Shown piece after piece: positions 27,201 to 35,818 of a stretch of 64,000 nucleotides of DNA. A program made the translations under genes and the position numbers. The stretch comes from Bacteroidia bacterium. Lineage in GTDB: Bacteria > Bacteroidota > Bacteroidia > J057 > JADKCL01. A model generated the notes under the pieces. It was not told the DNA's origin and searched no databases. It was given only the letters and a program-made list of their open reading frames with translations. Within the stretch, counting starts at the first letter, position 1; each line of letters begins with the position of its first letter. Location of the stretch: the NCBI GenBank assembly GCA_020635905.1, contig JACJYV010000007.1:310001-374000 (forward strand). The letters are read 5' to 3'.

Positions 27201-27736
27201 CTCCCGCCGATCCCGGCGAGGACCTGAACGATACCCCGGTTCGGGAAGAATTTGCGCCTGCCCAGTTCCAGGACCTCAAAGAGACCGAAAAACTTTCGGC
27301 CAAATCTTTCGAAAATCTCCCCGCAGGGGTGAAGATTTCGACCGGAACGGAGGAAGTGCGCAGTCATAAAATGGTGTTGCGGGAAGTCGAATACGAAACC
27401 ATCATCATTGATAAAAACTTCCTGCGGGTGAAAATGAGGAGCCTTTTGCAAATGGCCGCCAAATTATTTGGCCTGTTGTGGAGAGGCGGAGCTGTGGCCC
27501 AAACTGCTATTTCTCATGCCAAAACCAAAGATCCTGTCCTTGCCGAATCCAAAGTAAAGGTGGCCCAGGAGGGATTTGCGGTGGTGGGTATGAAAGACCT
27601 GAAAGCCTTCGATCCGACCTCCCTGCTGCCCAGCCAGGCTGAAGCCAATGCCTACCTGAATGAACTGGTGGCGCAGGACCCATCTCTGGCCAAAGAGCTT
27701 CAGGTGGTGCCCCATTTTGAAATGAATCACTCCTAA
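24260..27736 (+). CDS. DUF6603-type giant protein
   Basis: 1158 aa, no signal peptide. The N-terminal about 170 residues are helical (LATLARELGSAFQPLGQAIS). The remainder is dominated by long alternating beta-strand stretches rich in Gly and aliphatic residues. The block at about 575-690 (LGFGFSLNGVGGLLGLNR, LFPTNIIANANRIISDLRAI, FIFGAMAKIGW) is recognised as the core of DUF6603, a family of large proteins without assigned function. Later strands (VWKFKVVGWLAFDALFQFSP) are hydrophobic on one face, which would suit a lipid- or membrane-contacting surface (inference). The C-terminal about 250 residues are charged and linker-like. It sits 12 bp before the 1041-aa gene. Confidence 0.7.
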   Translation: MAENNTLATLARELGSAFQPLGQAISSLPNFENFMARLGWNVSVIPAPISALAGAVNTLVTRLTTIVNGGFSENDVLALMNAVKDLVAAIKAIESAGAGLFPVALIADGFLAKFPRQLIDYLLVEYLTLQHGQVGYILGALGIIRIKYVEPVGNRLGYFDKKFAFEDLPKILDDPLITIKNAYNWGQDDFDAQGIMRHVDDLLVVMGAHVWIERPGDDEITALSDGAPSVPVTSRRALKASFFDLHNNLGHLQAGIGLFAVPKVGARKPGFSLLPFAEGAFQQRVQILETLFFLFKAEFEIQGGIGLLLRPDEGLKIITGFNDPASATSASGNLKMRLENKKPNGTPIIVIGTADGSRLEYQSLSLEGGVYVDSTSDPDLYVETELEGGKLVVKPGNDGFLSKILPADGIGANFDLALGWSNQRGVYFRGSGGLELNIPTHVDLGPVQFQSITVGLGFESGLQLTAGASVAAQLGPLAATVQNMGIKADLTFPGSGGNMGPVNLDLDFKPPSGVGLSVDGGGFKGGGFLEFDPANGRYTGLMELEFQNTIAIKAIGLLTTKMPDGSDGFSLLIIISAEFTPIQLGFGFSLNGVGGLLGLNRTMVVDKLREGVRTGSLNSVLFPTNIIANANRIISDLRAIFPPREGQFIFGAMAKIGWGVPTLLTVEMGLILEVPESFKFVILGVVRAILPDENAPILKIQVNFLGAFEADKKLISFDASLFDSRLLSMTLSGDMALRIAYGDNPNFLITVGGFHPVYNPPPLNLPELRRLTINLLGGNNPKLTLETYFAITSNTVQFGARIDLLVKVWKFKVVGWLAFDALFQFSPFWFIVSISAGVKVMAGSSTLFSITLKLSLEGPTPWKANGTASFRILFVKVKVKFNKTWGEEKDTRLPDKSVLAELRPALADQRNWQAQLPSRSKLQVTLRELPPSESGVIAHPAGTLTVSQKVVPLSMHIDKFGAFKPSDGNKFEIGQVLSKESPADPGEDLNDTPVREEFAPAQFQDLKETEKLSAKSFENLPAGVKISTGTEEVRSHKMVLREVEYETIIIDKNFLRVKMRSLLQMAAKLFGLLWRGGAVAQTAISHAKTKDPVLAESKVKVAQEGFAVVGMKDLKAFDPTSLLPSQAEANAYLNELVAQDPSLAKELQVVPHFEMNHS

Positions 27737-27748
27737 ACGAGCGCTGAA

Positions 27749-30700
27749 ATGGCAATTGCGAAATATTCTTTTCTCCCCTGGCTGCGCCAGGGAATATCCA
27801 ATAACATCAAAACTAATCCCGGTTCGCCAGGGATCCGGGCCGAAATACCCGTTACCCTGCGGCTGAAAGTGGATGGCAATTTTCTGGCCAGCGATCAGGA
27901 CATCAATACAGATGTAAAATTGATCGGCCCGGGCGACATCGTGGGTCTCAATAAAAGGAGTATTGTCAAGACCGAGCCCCGCAACTGGATTACAGATTTT
28001 GAGCCCAATTACCTTCCCTTCATCGAATTTTACGACGAGGATTTTCCCTGGCGTTACACTCCGGTCAAATCTCTGCAGTCCACCGCTCACCTGACTCCCT
28101 GGATCACCCTGATCGTGCTCAAGGACGATGAGACAGAATTTACCGAAACCAATGCCATCACAGGACCGTTGCCTTCGATTCAGGTGAAATCTGCCGGGCA
28201 AATTCTGCCTCCCCAGAGCCAGCTCTGGGCCTGGGCTCATGTCCATGTCAACAAGGATATTTCCCCCAACGGGGACGTATCCAACATCAATACCGTGTTG
28301 CAAAACCTGGGTGTGGAGCTTTCTCACGACCCGGATGTGGCCCTTTCCCGCCTGTTTTGCGCCCGCGAACTGGAGCCCAATACCGCGTATTATGCTTTTG
28401 TGGTTCCCACTTTTGAGTCCGGCCGACTGGCCGGACTGGGGCTGGACCCAAATGCCGCAAGCAACGTGGATCAGGGTGCCTGGTCGGCTGTTTCAGGCAA
28501 TCTGGACCTGCCTTATTACCACAAATGGTATTTCAGAACGGGTACCAAAGGCGATTTTGAATACCTCGTTCGCCTGCTCGAACCCCGTCCTGTGGACAAA
28601 AGGGTAGGGGTGCGGCCCATGGATGTGCAGGAGCCTGGATCTGGCATTCCCGGCATTTCCAATCCGCCCGCCATGGGATTGATGGGGGCCCTGAAATCCC
28701 CCCAAACCGAGCCTACACCCTGGCCTGAACCCTCCCGTACCAATTTTCGGCAGGATCTGGCTGAAAGAGTTAATTTGTATAATACCTACCAGATCACGGG
28801 CACTGCTGGCGGTGATCCCCTCGTGGTGCCCCCCCTTTACGGGCGCTGGCATTCCCTGACCGAAACCCTGAATCCGGGCCTCGACAAATGGGTGGAACGC
28901 CTCAATCTGGATCCCCGCAACCGCGTGGCGGCAGGCTTTGGGACTTCAGTGGTGCAGGAAAATCAGGAAAGCTACATGGAAGAGGCCTGGCGACAGGTTG
29001 GAGATGTGCTGGAAGCCAATAAACGCATCCGCTACTTTCAGATGGCCAGCCTGGTCAGTCAGTATTATTACAAGAAAAATCTCCTGCTGTTTCAGGGAGA
29101 TCTGGCCCTTTCTTTCACGGCTCCCCTCATTTCAAAAGTGTTGTGGAAGAGTGGAACGGCCCATTATGGCATCCTCCAATCCGCCACCCCGCTGACCCTG
29201 CTCAATCCTGCCTTTCGCAGGATTGTAAGACCCCGCGGACCGCTGATGAAGCGGATGGACTCCAATGCGACCGGCAAGCCGGCCAACCTGATTCACAGAA
29301 TCACCGAAGGTGAGATTACGGCCACTCCCCCCAAGCAACCCGTTCCCGATCATACCCCCACCTTTGAAAATCTCAAAGAGCAGGCCGATCCCAAGGCCAT
29401 TCCTGAATGGCTTGAGAAACTGCTTTCCAAATGGTGGTTTCGCTGGATGCCCCTCTTTCTGCTGATTCTGTTGATCATCATCGTTCTGATCTTCAAGCGG
29501 GATCTGGTGGGAAGCTCCATTGTGGGGGTATTGACCCTGGTTTTTGTGGGATTGATGCTGCTTTTCAATAAAATGTGGAAATCAATCAACGCCCATAACA
29601 CCTTCAAACCAGAAGGATTTACCCGAAAAGCTGTGAAAGCCCTGGGCAACCGTCCGGATTTCAAACTGCTGAAAATTGGGGAAAAAGGTCCGCTAACCCC
29701 CAAAGGCGGGGTCGACAATGCCGAATCAAAGGCTTTCAAAGCCGCTTTGCTGGATTTTCATTATATGTTCGAACTGAAGCCCGAGGCTCCTGCGCCTAAA
29801 GCCAAACTCGATCTGGCCAGCTTGCAGAGCACAGTTTTCACCGCCCTGAATCCCCTGGTGACCATTCCTGCCCGGGTTTTGACCTATCTGACTCTCCCGG
29901 TCAAAATCAAAACCGCGACCGATCGCATTGTGCCTGTGATGGCTTACCCAGAATTTCCCCAACCCATGTACGAGCCGTTGCGCGATCTTTCCGCCGATTT
30001 GCTCATTCCCAACGTCAATCTCATTCAACAAAACACCATTTCCCTGCTGGAAACCAACCAGGAATTCATCGAGAGTTATATGGTGGGGTTGAATCACGAA
30101 ATGGGGCGTGAATTGCTTTGGAGAGAATACCCGACTGACCAACGGGGCAGCTATTTCCGTCAGTTTTGGGATGTGAGTAGCTATGTCAATTTGGATGAAA
30201 GTCTGACCGAGAAACAACTCGCCGAAAAACTGAAGGACATCAAACCCATTCATACCTGGGGCAAATCCACCGAATTGGGCTTCCACAACAACCGCGAGGA
30301 GCAGGGCGATTCCTCTCAGTTGGTGCTGGTGATCCGGGGAGATTTGCTCAAAAAATACCCCAACACGGTAATCTACGCCATGCGGGCCAAATGGGAGAAA
30401 TTATCCAATGGGAATATTGATCTGGAAAAACCCAGAGCGCTGGAAAGTGGGGAGGAATTCATGAAATTCCCGCTTTATGGCGCCAAAATCAATCCAGACA
30501 TCAATTTCTTTGGCTTTGACCTGACCGTGGAGGAAGCCCGCGGAGGCACTGGCGAACAGCAAACGGACGATCCCGGATGGTTTTTTGTGCTGGAAGAACG
30601 CCCGGGAGAGCCCCGCTTTGGCCTGGATACTACAGATGATGCCGTACCGCCGCCCCCGGTTTACTGGCGCGACCTTACCTGGAAACACGTGGCTAAAACC

Positions 30701-30874
30701 GCGGGCCACATCGACCTGGGCACGGCCATCACCCTGGGCAATCCCCCTGCAGATGGGGCGCCTAATAATCCCGCAAATGTGGCCTGGAATGCAAATTCCA
30801 CCTCTGCGGACATTGCCTACATTCTTTATCAGGACCCGGTCAGAATTGCGGTCCATGCAAGTGAAATGGTATAA
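27749..30874 (+). CDS. Giant protein of unknown function with central membrane hairpin (1041 aa)
   Basis: 1041 aa, no signal peptide. The N-terminal domain contains ELEPNTAYYAFVVPTFESGR and DLPYYHKWYFRTGTKGDFEY, segments I regard as family signatures but cannot tie to a function. Residues about 560-610 hold two adjacent hydrophobic helices (MPLFLLILLIIIVLIFKRD, then IVGVLTLVFVGLMLLF) that should insert in a membrane, with about 550 and 430 residues on the same side. The C-terminal half includes MVGLNHEMGRELLWREYPTD. It lies between the DUF6603 and 1645-aa genes with 12- and 6-bp gaps, so the proteins are made together. It could anchor a complex to the inner membrane (inference). Confidence 0.75.
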   Translation: MAIAKYSFLPWLRQGISNNIKTNPGSPGIRAEIPVTLRLKVDGNFLASDQDINTDVKLIGPGDIVGLNKRSIVKTEPRNWITDFEPNYLPFIEFYDEDFPWRYTPVKSLQSTAHLTPWITLIVLKDDETEFTETNAITGPLPSIQVKSAGQILPPQSQLWAWAHVHVNKDISPNGDVSNINTVLQNLGVELSHDPDVALSRLFCARELEPNTAYYAFVVPTFESGRLAGLGLDPNAASNVDQGAWSAVSGNLDLPYYHKWYFRTGTKGDFEYLVRLLEPRPVDKRVGVRPMDVQEPGSGIPGISNPPAMGLMGALKSPQTEPTPWPEPSRTNFRQDLAERVNLYNTYQITGTAGGDPLVVPPLYGRWHSLTETLNPGLDKWVERLNLDPRNRVAAGFGTSVVQENQESYMEEAWRQVGDVLEANKRIRYFQMASLVSQYYYKKNLLLFQGDLALSFTAPLISKVLWKSGTAHYGILQSATPLTLLNPAFRRIVRPRGPLMKRMDSNATGKPANLIHRITEGEITATPPKQPVPDHTPTFENLKEQADPKAIPEWLEKLLSKWWFRWMPLFLLILLIIIVLIFKRDLVGSSIVGVLTLVFVGLMLLFNKMWKSINAHNTFKPEGFTRKAVKALGNRPDFKLLKIGEKGPLTPKGGVDNAESKAFKAALLDFHYMFELKPEAPAPKAKLDLASLQSTVFTALNPLVTIPARVLTYLTLPVKIKTATDRIVPVMAYPEFPQPMYEPLRDLSADLLIPNVNLIQQNTISLLETNQEFIESYMVGLNHEMGRELLWREYPTDQRGSYFRQFWDVSSYVNLDESLTEKQLAEKLKDIKPIHTWGKSTELGFHNNREEQGDSSQLVLVIRGDLLKKYPNTVIYAMRAKWEKLSNGNIDLEKPRALESGEEFMKFPLYGAKINPDINFFGFDLTVEEARGGTGEQQTDDPGWFFVLEERPGEPRFGLDTTDDAVPPPPVYWRDLTWKHVAKTAGHIDLGTAITLGNPPADGAPNNPANVAWNANSTSADIAYILYQDPVRIAVHASEMV

Positions 30875-30880
30875 AAAGCT

Positions 30881-33800
30881 ATGAGCGACTTTATCAATAC
30901 AAGAACTCAGGTAAATCAGGCCCGTCAGGAACGGAAGGCGGCCAAAAAACGCCTTGATGCGGCCCGGGAAGCCTTGCGCAAACTCGATGCAGAGATCGCA
31001 GATCGTCGTCGCACCGCAGGAGTGAATGACCTGAAACTGGCCAAAATGGTGGCCGAAAGGAGCCGCCTGAACCTGGGCCTGGCTGGTCTCAGCCAAAATT
31101 ATCTGGCCCAGAAAGCCTCTGCTCTCGGGGCCCTCAATCTCCTCGCCCAGCTGGCCGATCCATGGGATCAGGTGGCCGAAGCCGATGATCATTACCCCTT
31201 CCTGCTCTTTCCCGTTCGCATAGAGACCCGCTTCATGACCGGCCTGAGAAATCGTCCTGAACTGTGGGTGAGAATATATCCGGACGATATTGCGATCGAA
31301 ACCAGGGAGGAAATTCTGACCGAAGATGAGGTAAAGTCTGCCAAAACTTTCTGGACGGATTATCTCCAGGCCCAGACCGAACCCGATGCCGAACTGCGGA
31401 AAAGTGCCCAACTGGGCGCCTGGCGCTTTCTTACCGCCAGCTATGGGCCCAATCGTTCAGGCTGGATCATTCGTACCTATCGCCCCCAGGAAATCGGGCT
31501 GGACCCGGATGGCACCCTGCGGGTGATTTCCGTTCCTGCGGGTGAACCCACTTTCCCCGAGCCTCAGACCCAGGCCGATCCCTGGAGCCAGGCTCCCAAT
31601 TCCACCGTCATGCCCGACCGCTTTGTGGTGATTGGCATCCGTAACGGGGTGGAGGAAATTCGTTTCAAGGGCAATCCCATTCCCGAGCCGTTGATTTGCG
31701 GGCCCAATCCCTCCGTTTTGCAGGAAGAGGGGGAAGGATTTCTCGAAAACGAGGATTTTACCCAGGTGGATGAGGAAATGAAGTGGATGGTTGATTTTGA
31801 GCAGGCCGTTCAAGTGGGGATGGGTATGAAAATTCCCCTCAGCGCCGACCAGGCTTCTCAAGGCTTCGACCGCCTTTTAGTGCTTGGATTGCGTCTTTCC
31901 AGTGATCCTGAGCAGGCCAAAACCGAGGTGGAAGAATTGCTCCATGCCCACCGTTATTCAGATGCTGGCTTCAGTCTCCTGCCCGTGGGAACTCCGACCA
32001 ATAACACCCAAAAGGGCGAAACTTCGGGCTATTCCTCCTTTACTTTGGGAGATGAGGAAAGTTTTCGGGTGGAATTTGGGGAACCCCTTTTCAGCACTTC
32101 CGACGACTGGATTAATTCCCGGGATGGAATGCAATTGGCTCGTTTTCTGGGCATTGCTCCCGAAACCCTCATGCATACCCACCACGCTGACGGCCTCGAT
32201 CAGCGTGACGCCCGCGCCATTAACCAACTGTTGTGGCCGGCCACTCTGGGATATTTTCTGGAAGAAATGATGGATCCCTATTTTGGACCCAACATCCGCT
32301 CCCAGATTCAGGCCTTCATGGTAAATTATGTCAGCGGACGCGGCCCTGTACCCTCCATTCGGGTGGGTGATCAGCCTTACGGAATTCTGCCCACTACTGC
32401 TTTTTCAGCCTGGAAATATCCTCAGAAGGGCTCGATTGCATTGACCCATCTGGAAGTTGGATTTGCGCTGGCTCCCTCAGATTCATTTTTTCTGCGCACA
32501 TTCAATGTCCTGCAGGGCCTGGATGCAGAGTGGGAAAAATTGGCGAAAGAGGTCTCTTTTGCCGGGAAAGAAGGGGATGCTCAGGCCCATTTGCTCAATA
32601 TTCTGGGTCTGCATGCAGGTTCCAACGAATTTCACCAACGTTTTGCGGCTGGATTTGCCTACGTCTGGAATTTACTTCAACACAAAAAACTCAATACAGA
32701 GGCGGTAAAACTGCTCGAATATGTGCAGCAGTTCTTTGCGGGCAATTTGTATGAAATTGGATTCGATGAAAAGGTTGGACTGCCCGAAATTTTCAATAAG
32801 ATATTTTTTACGGCTGCCACCCAACTGACCGGCCCTGTGGTGCAGGACGATCCTCTTTCTGAGAGCAATCCGCTGAAAGGGCATGCGGCTGACGGCAAAA
32901 ACTACCTGGAATGGCTGGGCAGCAGTGGACTGGAGGCCATTCGGGCGGAGGATTTTGGCAAAATTGATGATGTGAAAGTCAATTCCCCCAAAGCCCTTCT
33001 CTATCTGATGATGCGGCACGGGATGATGCTGGCCTGGTGGGATGCGGCCATGAAATTACGTAATTCCACCCCGGAAGTGGCCAAAATCGAGCGCAAAGAG
33101 GCAGAATTCATTCACATCAGTCAGGAAGCGCCCGGGGTGAGTAAATTCAAATACCTCTACGAAACCAATCCTCAGATTACCCAGAATAACCTGGCGATCA
33201 AGGATCACATCGAGGTGAAACTGAAAAACCCGGTTCAGGCACTGGCCGATCCGGCACTGCGGGAACTCGCCAACCAGCGGATTTTGCTGGGATTATTGTC
33301 CGGGCGGCCTACGGCCGCCCTCGAAAGGGCCTTCACCGAGCACATTGATCTGTGCAGCTATCGCCTGGATGCCTGGAAAACGGGCCTCATTACCCACCGC
33401 ATGCACCAGTTGCGCCAACCCGTTAACAGCCCTGCTTCAAGCCAGACGGGCTACGACAAGGGGTTGTATCTGGGTGCCTTTGGCTGGGTGGAAAATTTGC
33501 GCCCTGCCAACCGTACTTTTTCGGCGGCTCCTGCATCTGCGCCCACTGAACTTACCCAGCCGGGCGAAAGCCCGCTGGTTTGGGACAAGTCCAACGCAGG
33601 TTACATCCACGCGCCCTCGCTGAATCATGCCACCGCCGCGGCTGTATTGCGCAATGCCTACCTCACCCATGCCGATTCGACTGATCCCGACCGCTTTGCG
33701 GTGAATCTGAGCTCAGAACGGGTCCGCACGGCGCTCAGTCTGATCGAGGGAATCCGCAACAACCAAAGCCTGGGAGCCCTGCTCGGGTATAATTTTGAAC

Positions 33801-35818
33801 GGGGCTTGCACGACCGAAATCCCGAAACGGGTTTGCATTACTTCATTTATCAGTTGCGGAAAAAATTTCCTCTGGTGGCCGACAAAAAAACCACCAGCGA
33901 CCCTGATGTGCCTATTGAACAGGTGGAAGCCCGCAATGTAATTGATGGTGAAGCCATGCTTTCCGCTTTCGAAAAGAGCAATAAAACTGCCACCAACTTC
34001 TTCCGTGATCTGCTGAGCAGCACCAGTCCCCAACCCACAAATGGGCAGATCAGCGTGATGGTGGAAGAACTGAATCGCATCGCCAATGCCATGGATGCGG
34101 TCAAGGACGTGGCCACGGCAGAGGAGGTGTATCAGGTGGTGCAGGGCAATTACGAACGGGCGGGCGCCATGACCAAGGCCATTCACGAAGCGGCCATGCC
34201 ACCCATTCCTGAGGTCATTCAGACTCCCCGCAGCGGTTTCGCCCTGACTAACCGGGTGGCCATGACCCTGCCCTTTGGGCTGGATCCATCCCTCAATACC
34301 AGCAATCCCTGGCGTTCCCGCGGGGTAAGTATGACTCCACGGGCTATTTTTGAGCCAGGTTTGAACCTTTGGCTGGGCGAACGTTTGCCAGAACCACAAT
34401 TGGTGCTGGCCTGGGTCAGTTGGGTGGCTGGGGGAAATCACCAGGAAAAAGTTGCCCTCCATCAGCTTGGAATTCAACCCATTGACCTGCTGTACGTACT
34501 CAAACCTGCCACCCAGGGTGCGGCAGGCGAACTCGACCAACGCATTTCTGAGATCATTCGCCAAAAATACATGCTGGGCGACGACGACCCTGTCACCATT
34601 TCCTACACCGACCGAACTGGATTTGCGGCCAAAGAGGTTACCTTTTTTGAGCTATTTCCCCTGGTTGAATCTCTCCAAAAACTAGTAAGTGAAGGTCGTC
34701 CGCTACAGGCTGAAGATCTCTTTTTGCCCAATGAGGAAGTTCTGGCAGAATCAGAAAATCCCAAAGGACTGGATTTGGAACAGTTGAAAGTCAGTGTGAA
34801 AAATCTGGGCCTGGCCTTTGAACCGCTCAAAATTCAATTGGAAAATGCCTGGGCCGGAATCGAGTCGGGCACGCCCGGATTTTTGCAAATCGACGCCATG
34901 CGCAATGCCCTGAAAGCCATTTCTGTGTACGGAATGGACCATGCCTTTCCCCAGGTGGTCAAGGATCTGGAGCCGTTGCGGGAACAAAGCAAAAGCGCGG
35001 TGGCCGAAGCGGCAATGCGCTGGACGAAATTTCAGGCGGAGCAGGTTTTTGAAGCAGAGGATAATACTGAGCAAAAGGTGGAAAAACTCACCCAGGCGGT
35101 CAAGGTATTGCTTGGGGCTGATTTTAAGGTGATTCCTGGTTTTGAGATGCGGGATAAAGGCCTGGAAATGGCGAAAGCGCTGGATATTCCCGACCTGCTT
35201 TCCGAGGCAGAGGGATTATTTCCATTGGATGACTGGCTGCACGGGCTGGCCCGGGTGCGGCCCCGCATGAATACCCTGGAAAGGGCCACCCTGCTGACCG
35301 CTAATTTTGGCTTACGTGAGCCAGAGCTGACTGCTGCTCAGTTGCCATTCCGGGAAAATGATCGCTGGCTGGGCAATAATGTGCCCGAAAATTATGCCCT
35401 GGAAGGAGATAAACTGGTCCTTTCCCTGCATTTGGGTGCTGCCTGGCAGGCCGCGACCAATCAGGCCGGGCTCCTGCTGGATGAATGGAACGAGGTTTTG
35501 CCTCATCCCAACGAAACAACTGGCATAACCTTCCATTTCGATCGCCCCAATTCAGAACCGCCCAATACCCTGCTGCTGGCCGTCAGTCCGGACGTGACCG
35601 GCTCCTGGGACTGGAACCACCTGGTGGCTACCCTCAATGAAACCCTGGACGCGGCCAAAAAACGGGCCGTCGAGCCCCTGCAACTCGATAAATCCAAGTA
35701 TGCCCAGATTCTGCCCGCCATCATGGTGGCCGCCAGCCGCTATATGCTGACCATTCAGACCAATCTGCTGGCCAATATGATCGATCTTCAATCCGCAAAT
35801 CCTGACTTAGATGCCTGA
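30881..35818 (+). CDS. Giant protein of unknown function (1645 aa)
   Basis: 1645 aa, no signal peptide or membrane segment. Residues 1-70 form a charged coiled coil (QARQERKAAKKRLDAAREAL). Conserved-looking blocks follow: LFPVRIETRFM and ELWVRIYPDDIAIET (about 105-145), FDRLLVLGLRLSSDPEQA and GFSLLPVGTPTNNT (about 325-375), RAINQLLWPATLGYFLEEMM (about 445) and GPVPSIRVGDQPYGILPT (about 487-504). The second half is mixed helical and ends with TGSWDWNHLVATLNE. It looks like a multidomain scaffold rather than an enzyme; no catalytic motif was recognised. The stop overlaps the start of the 616-aa gene by 8 bp, implying translational coupling. Confidence 0.75.
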   Translation: MSDFINTRTQVNQARQERKAAKKRLDAAREALRKLDAEIADRRRTAGVNDLKLAKMVAERSRLNLGLAGLSQNYLAQKASALGALNLLAQLADPWDQVAEADDHYPFLLFPVRIETRFMTGLRNRPELWVRIYPDDIAIETREEILTEDEVKSAKTFWTDYLQAQTEPDAELRKSAQLGAWRFLTASYGPNRSGWIIRTYRPQEIGLDPDGTLRVISVPAGEPTFPEPQTQADPWSQAPNSTVMPDRFVVIGIRNGVEEIRFKGNPIPEPLICGPNPSVLQEEGEGFLENEDFTQVDEEMKWMVDFEQAVQVGMGMKIPLSADQASQGFDRLLVLGLRLSSDPEQAKTEVEELLHAHRYSDAGFSLLPVGTPTNNTQKGETSGYSSFTLGDEESFRVEFGEPLFSTSDDWINSRDGMQLARFLGIAPETLMHTHHADGLDQRDARAINQLLWPATLGYFLEEMMDPYFGPNIRSQIQAFMVNYVSGRGPVPSIRVGDQPYGILPTTAFSAWKYPQKGSIALTHLEVGFALAPSDSFFLRTFNVLQGLDAEWEKLAKEVSFAGKEGDAQAHLLNILGLHAGSNEFHQRFAAGFAYVWNLLQHKKLNTEAVKLLEYVQQFFAGNLYEIGFDEKVGLPEIFNKIFFTAATQLTGPVVQDDPLSESNPLKGHAADGKNYLEWLGSSGLEAIRAEDFGKIDDVKVNSPKALLYLMMRHGMMLAWWDAAMKLRNSTPEVAKIERKEAEFIHISQEAPGVSKFKYLYETNPQITQNNLAIKDHIEVKLKNPVQALADPALRELANQRILLGLLSGRPTAALERAFTEHIDLCSYRLDAWKTGLITHRMHQLRQPVNSPASSQTGYDKGLYLGAFGWVENLRPANRTFSAAPASAPTELTQPGESPLVWDKSNAGYIHAPSLNHATAAAVLRNAYLTHADSTDPDRFAVNLSSERVRTALSLIEGIRNNQSLGALLGYNFERGLHDRNPETGLHYFIYQLRKKFPLVADKKTTSDPDVPIEQVEARNVIDGEAMLSAFEKSNKTATNFFRDLLSSTSPQPTNGQISVMVEELNRIANAMDAVKDVATAEEVYQVVQGNYERAGAMTKAIHEAAMPPIPEVIQTPRSGFALTNRVAMTLPFGLDPSLNTSNPWRSRGVSMTPRAIFEPGLNLWLGERLPEPQLVLAWVSWVAGGNHQEKVALHQLGIQPIDLLYVLKPATQGAAGELDQRISEIIRQKYMLGDDDPVTISYTDRTGFAAKEVTFFELFPLVESLQKLVSEGRPLQAEDLFLPNEEVLAESENPKGLDLEQLKVSVKNLGLAFEPLKIQLENAWAGIESGTPGFLQIDAMRNALKAISVYGMDHAFPQVVKDLEPLREQSKSAVAEAAMRWTKFQAEQVFEAEDNTEQKVEKLTQAVKVLLGADFKVIPGFEMRDKGLEMAKALDIPDLLSEAEGLFPLDDWLHGLARVRPRMNTLERATLLTANFGLREPELTAAQLPFRENDRWLGNNVPENYALEGDKLVLSLHLGAAWQAATNQAGLLLDEWNEVLPHPNETTGITFHFDRPNSEPPNTLLLAVSPDVTGSWDWNHLVATLNETLDAAKKRAVEPLQLDKSKYAQILPAIMVAASRYMLTIQTNLLANMIDLQSANPDLDA

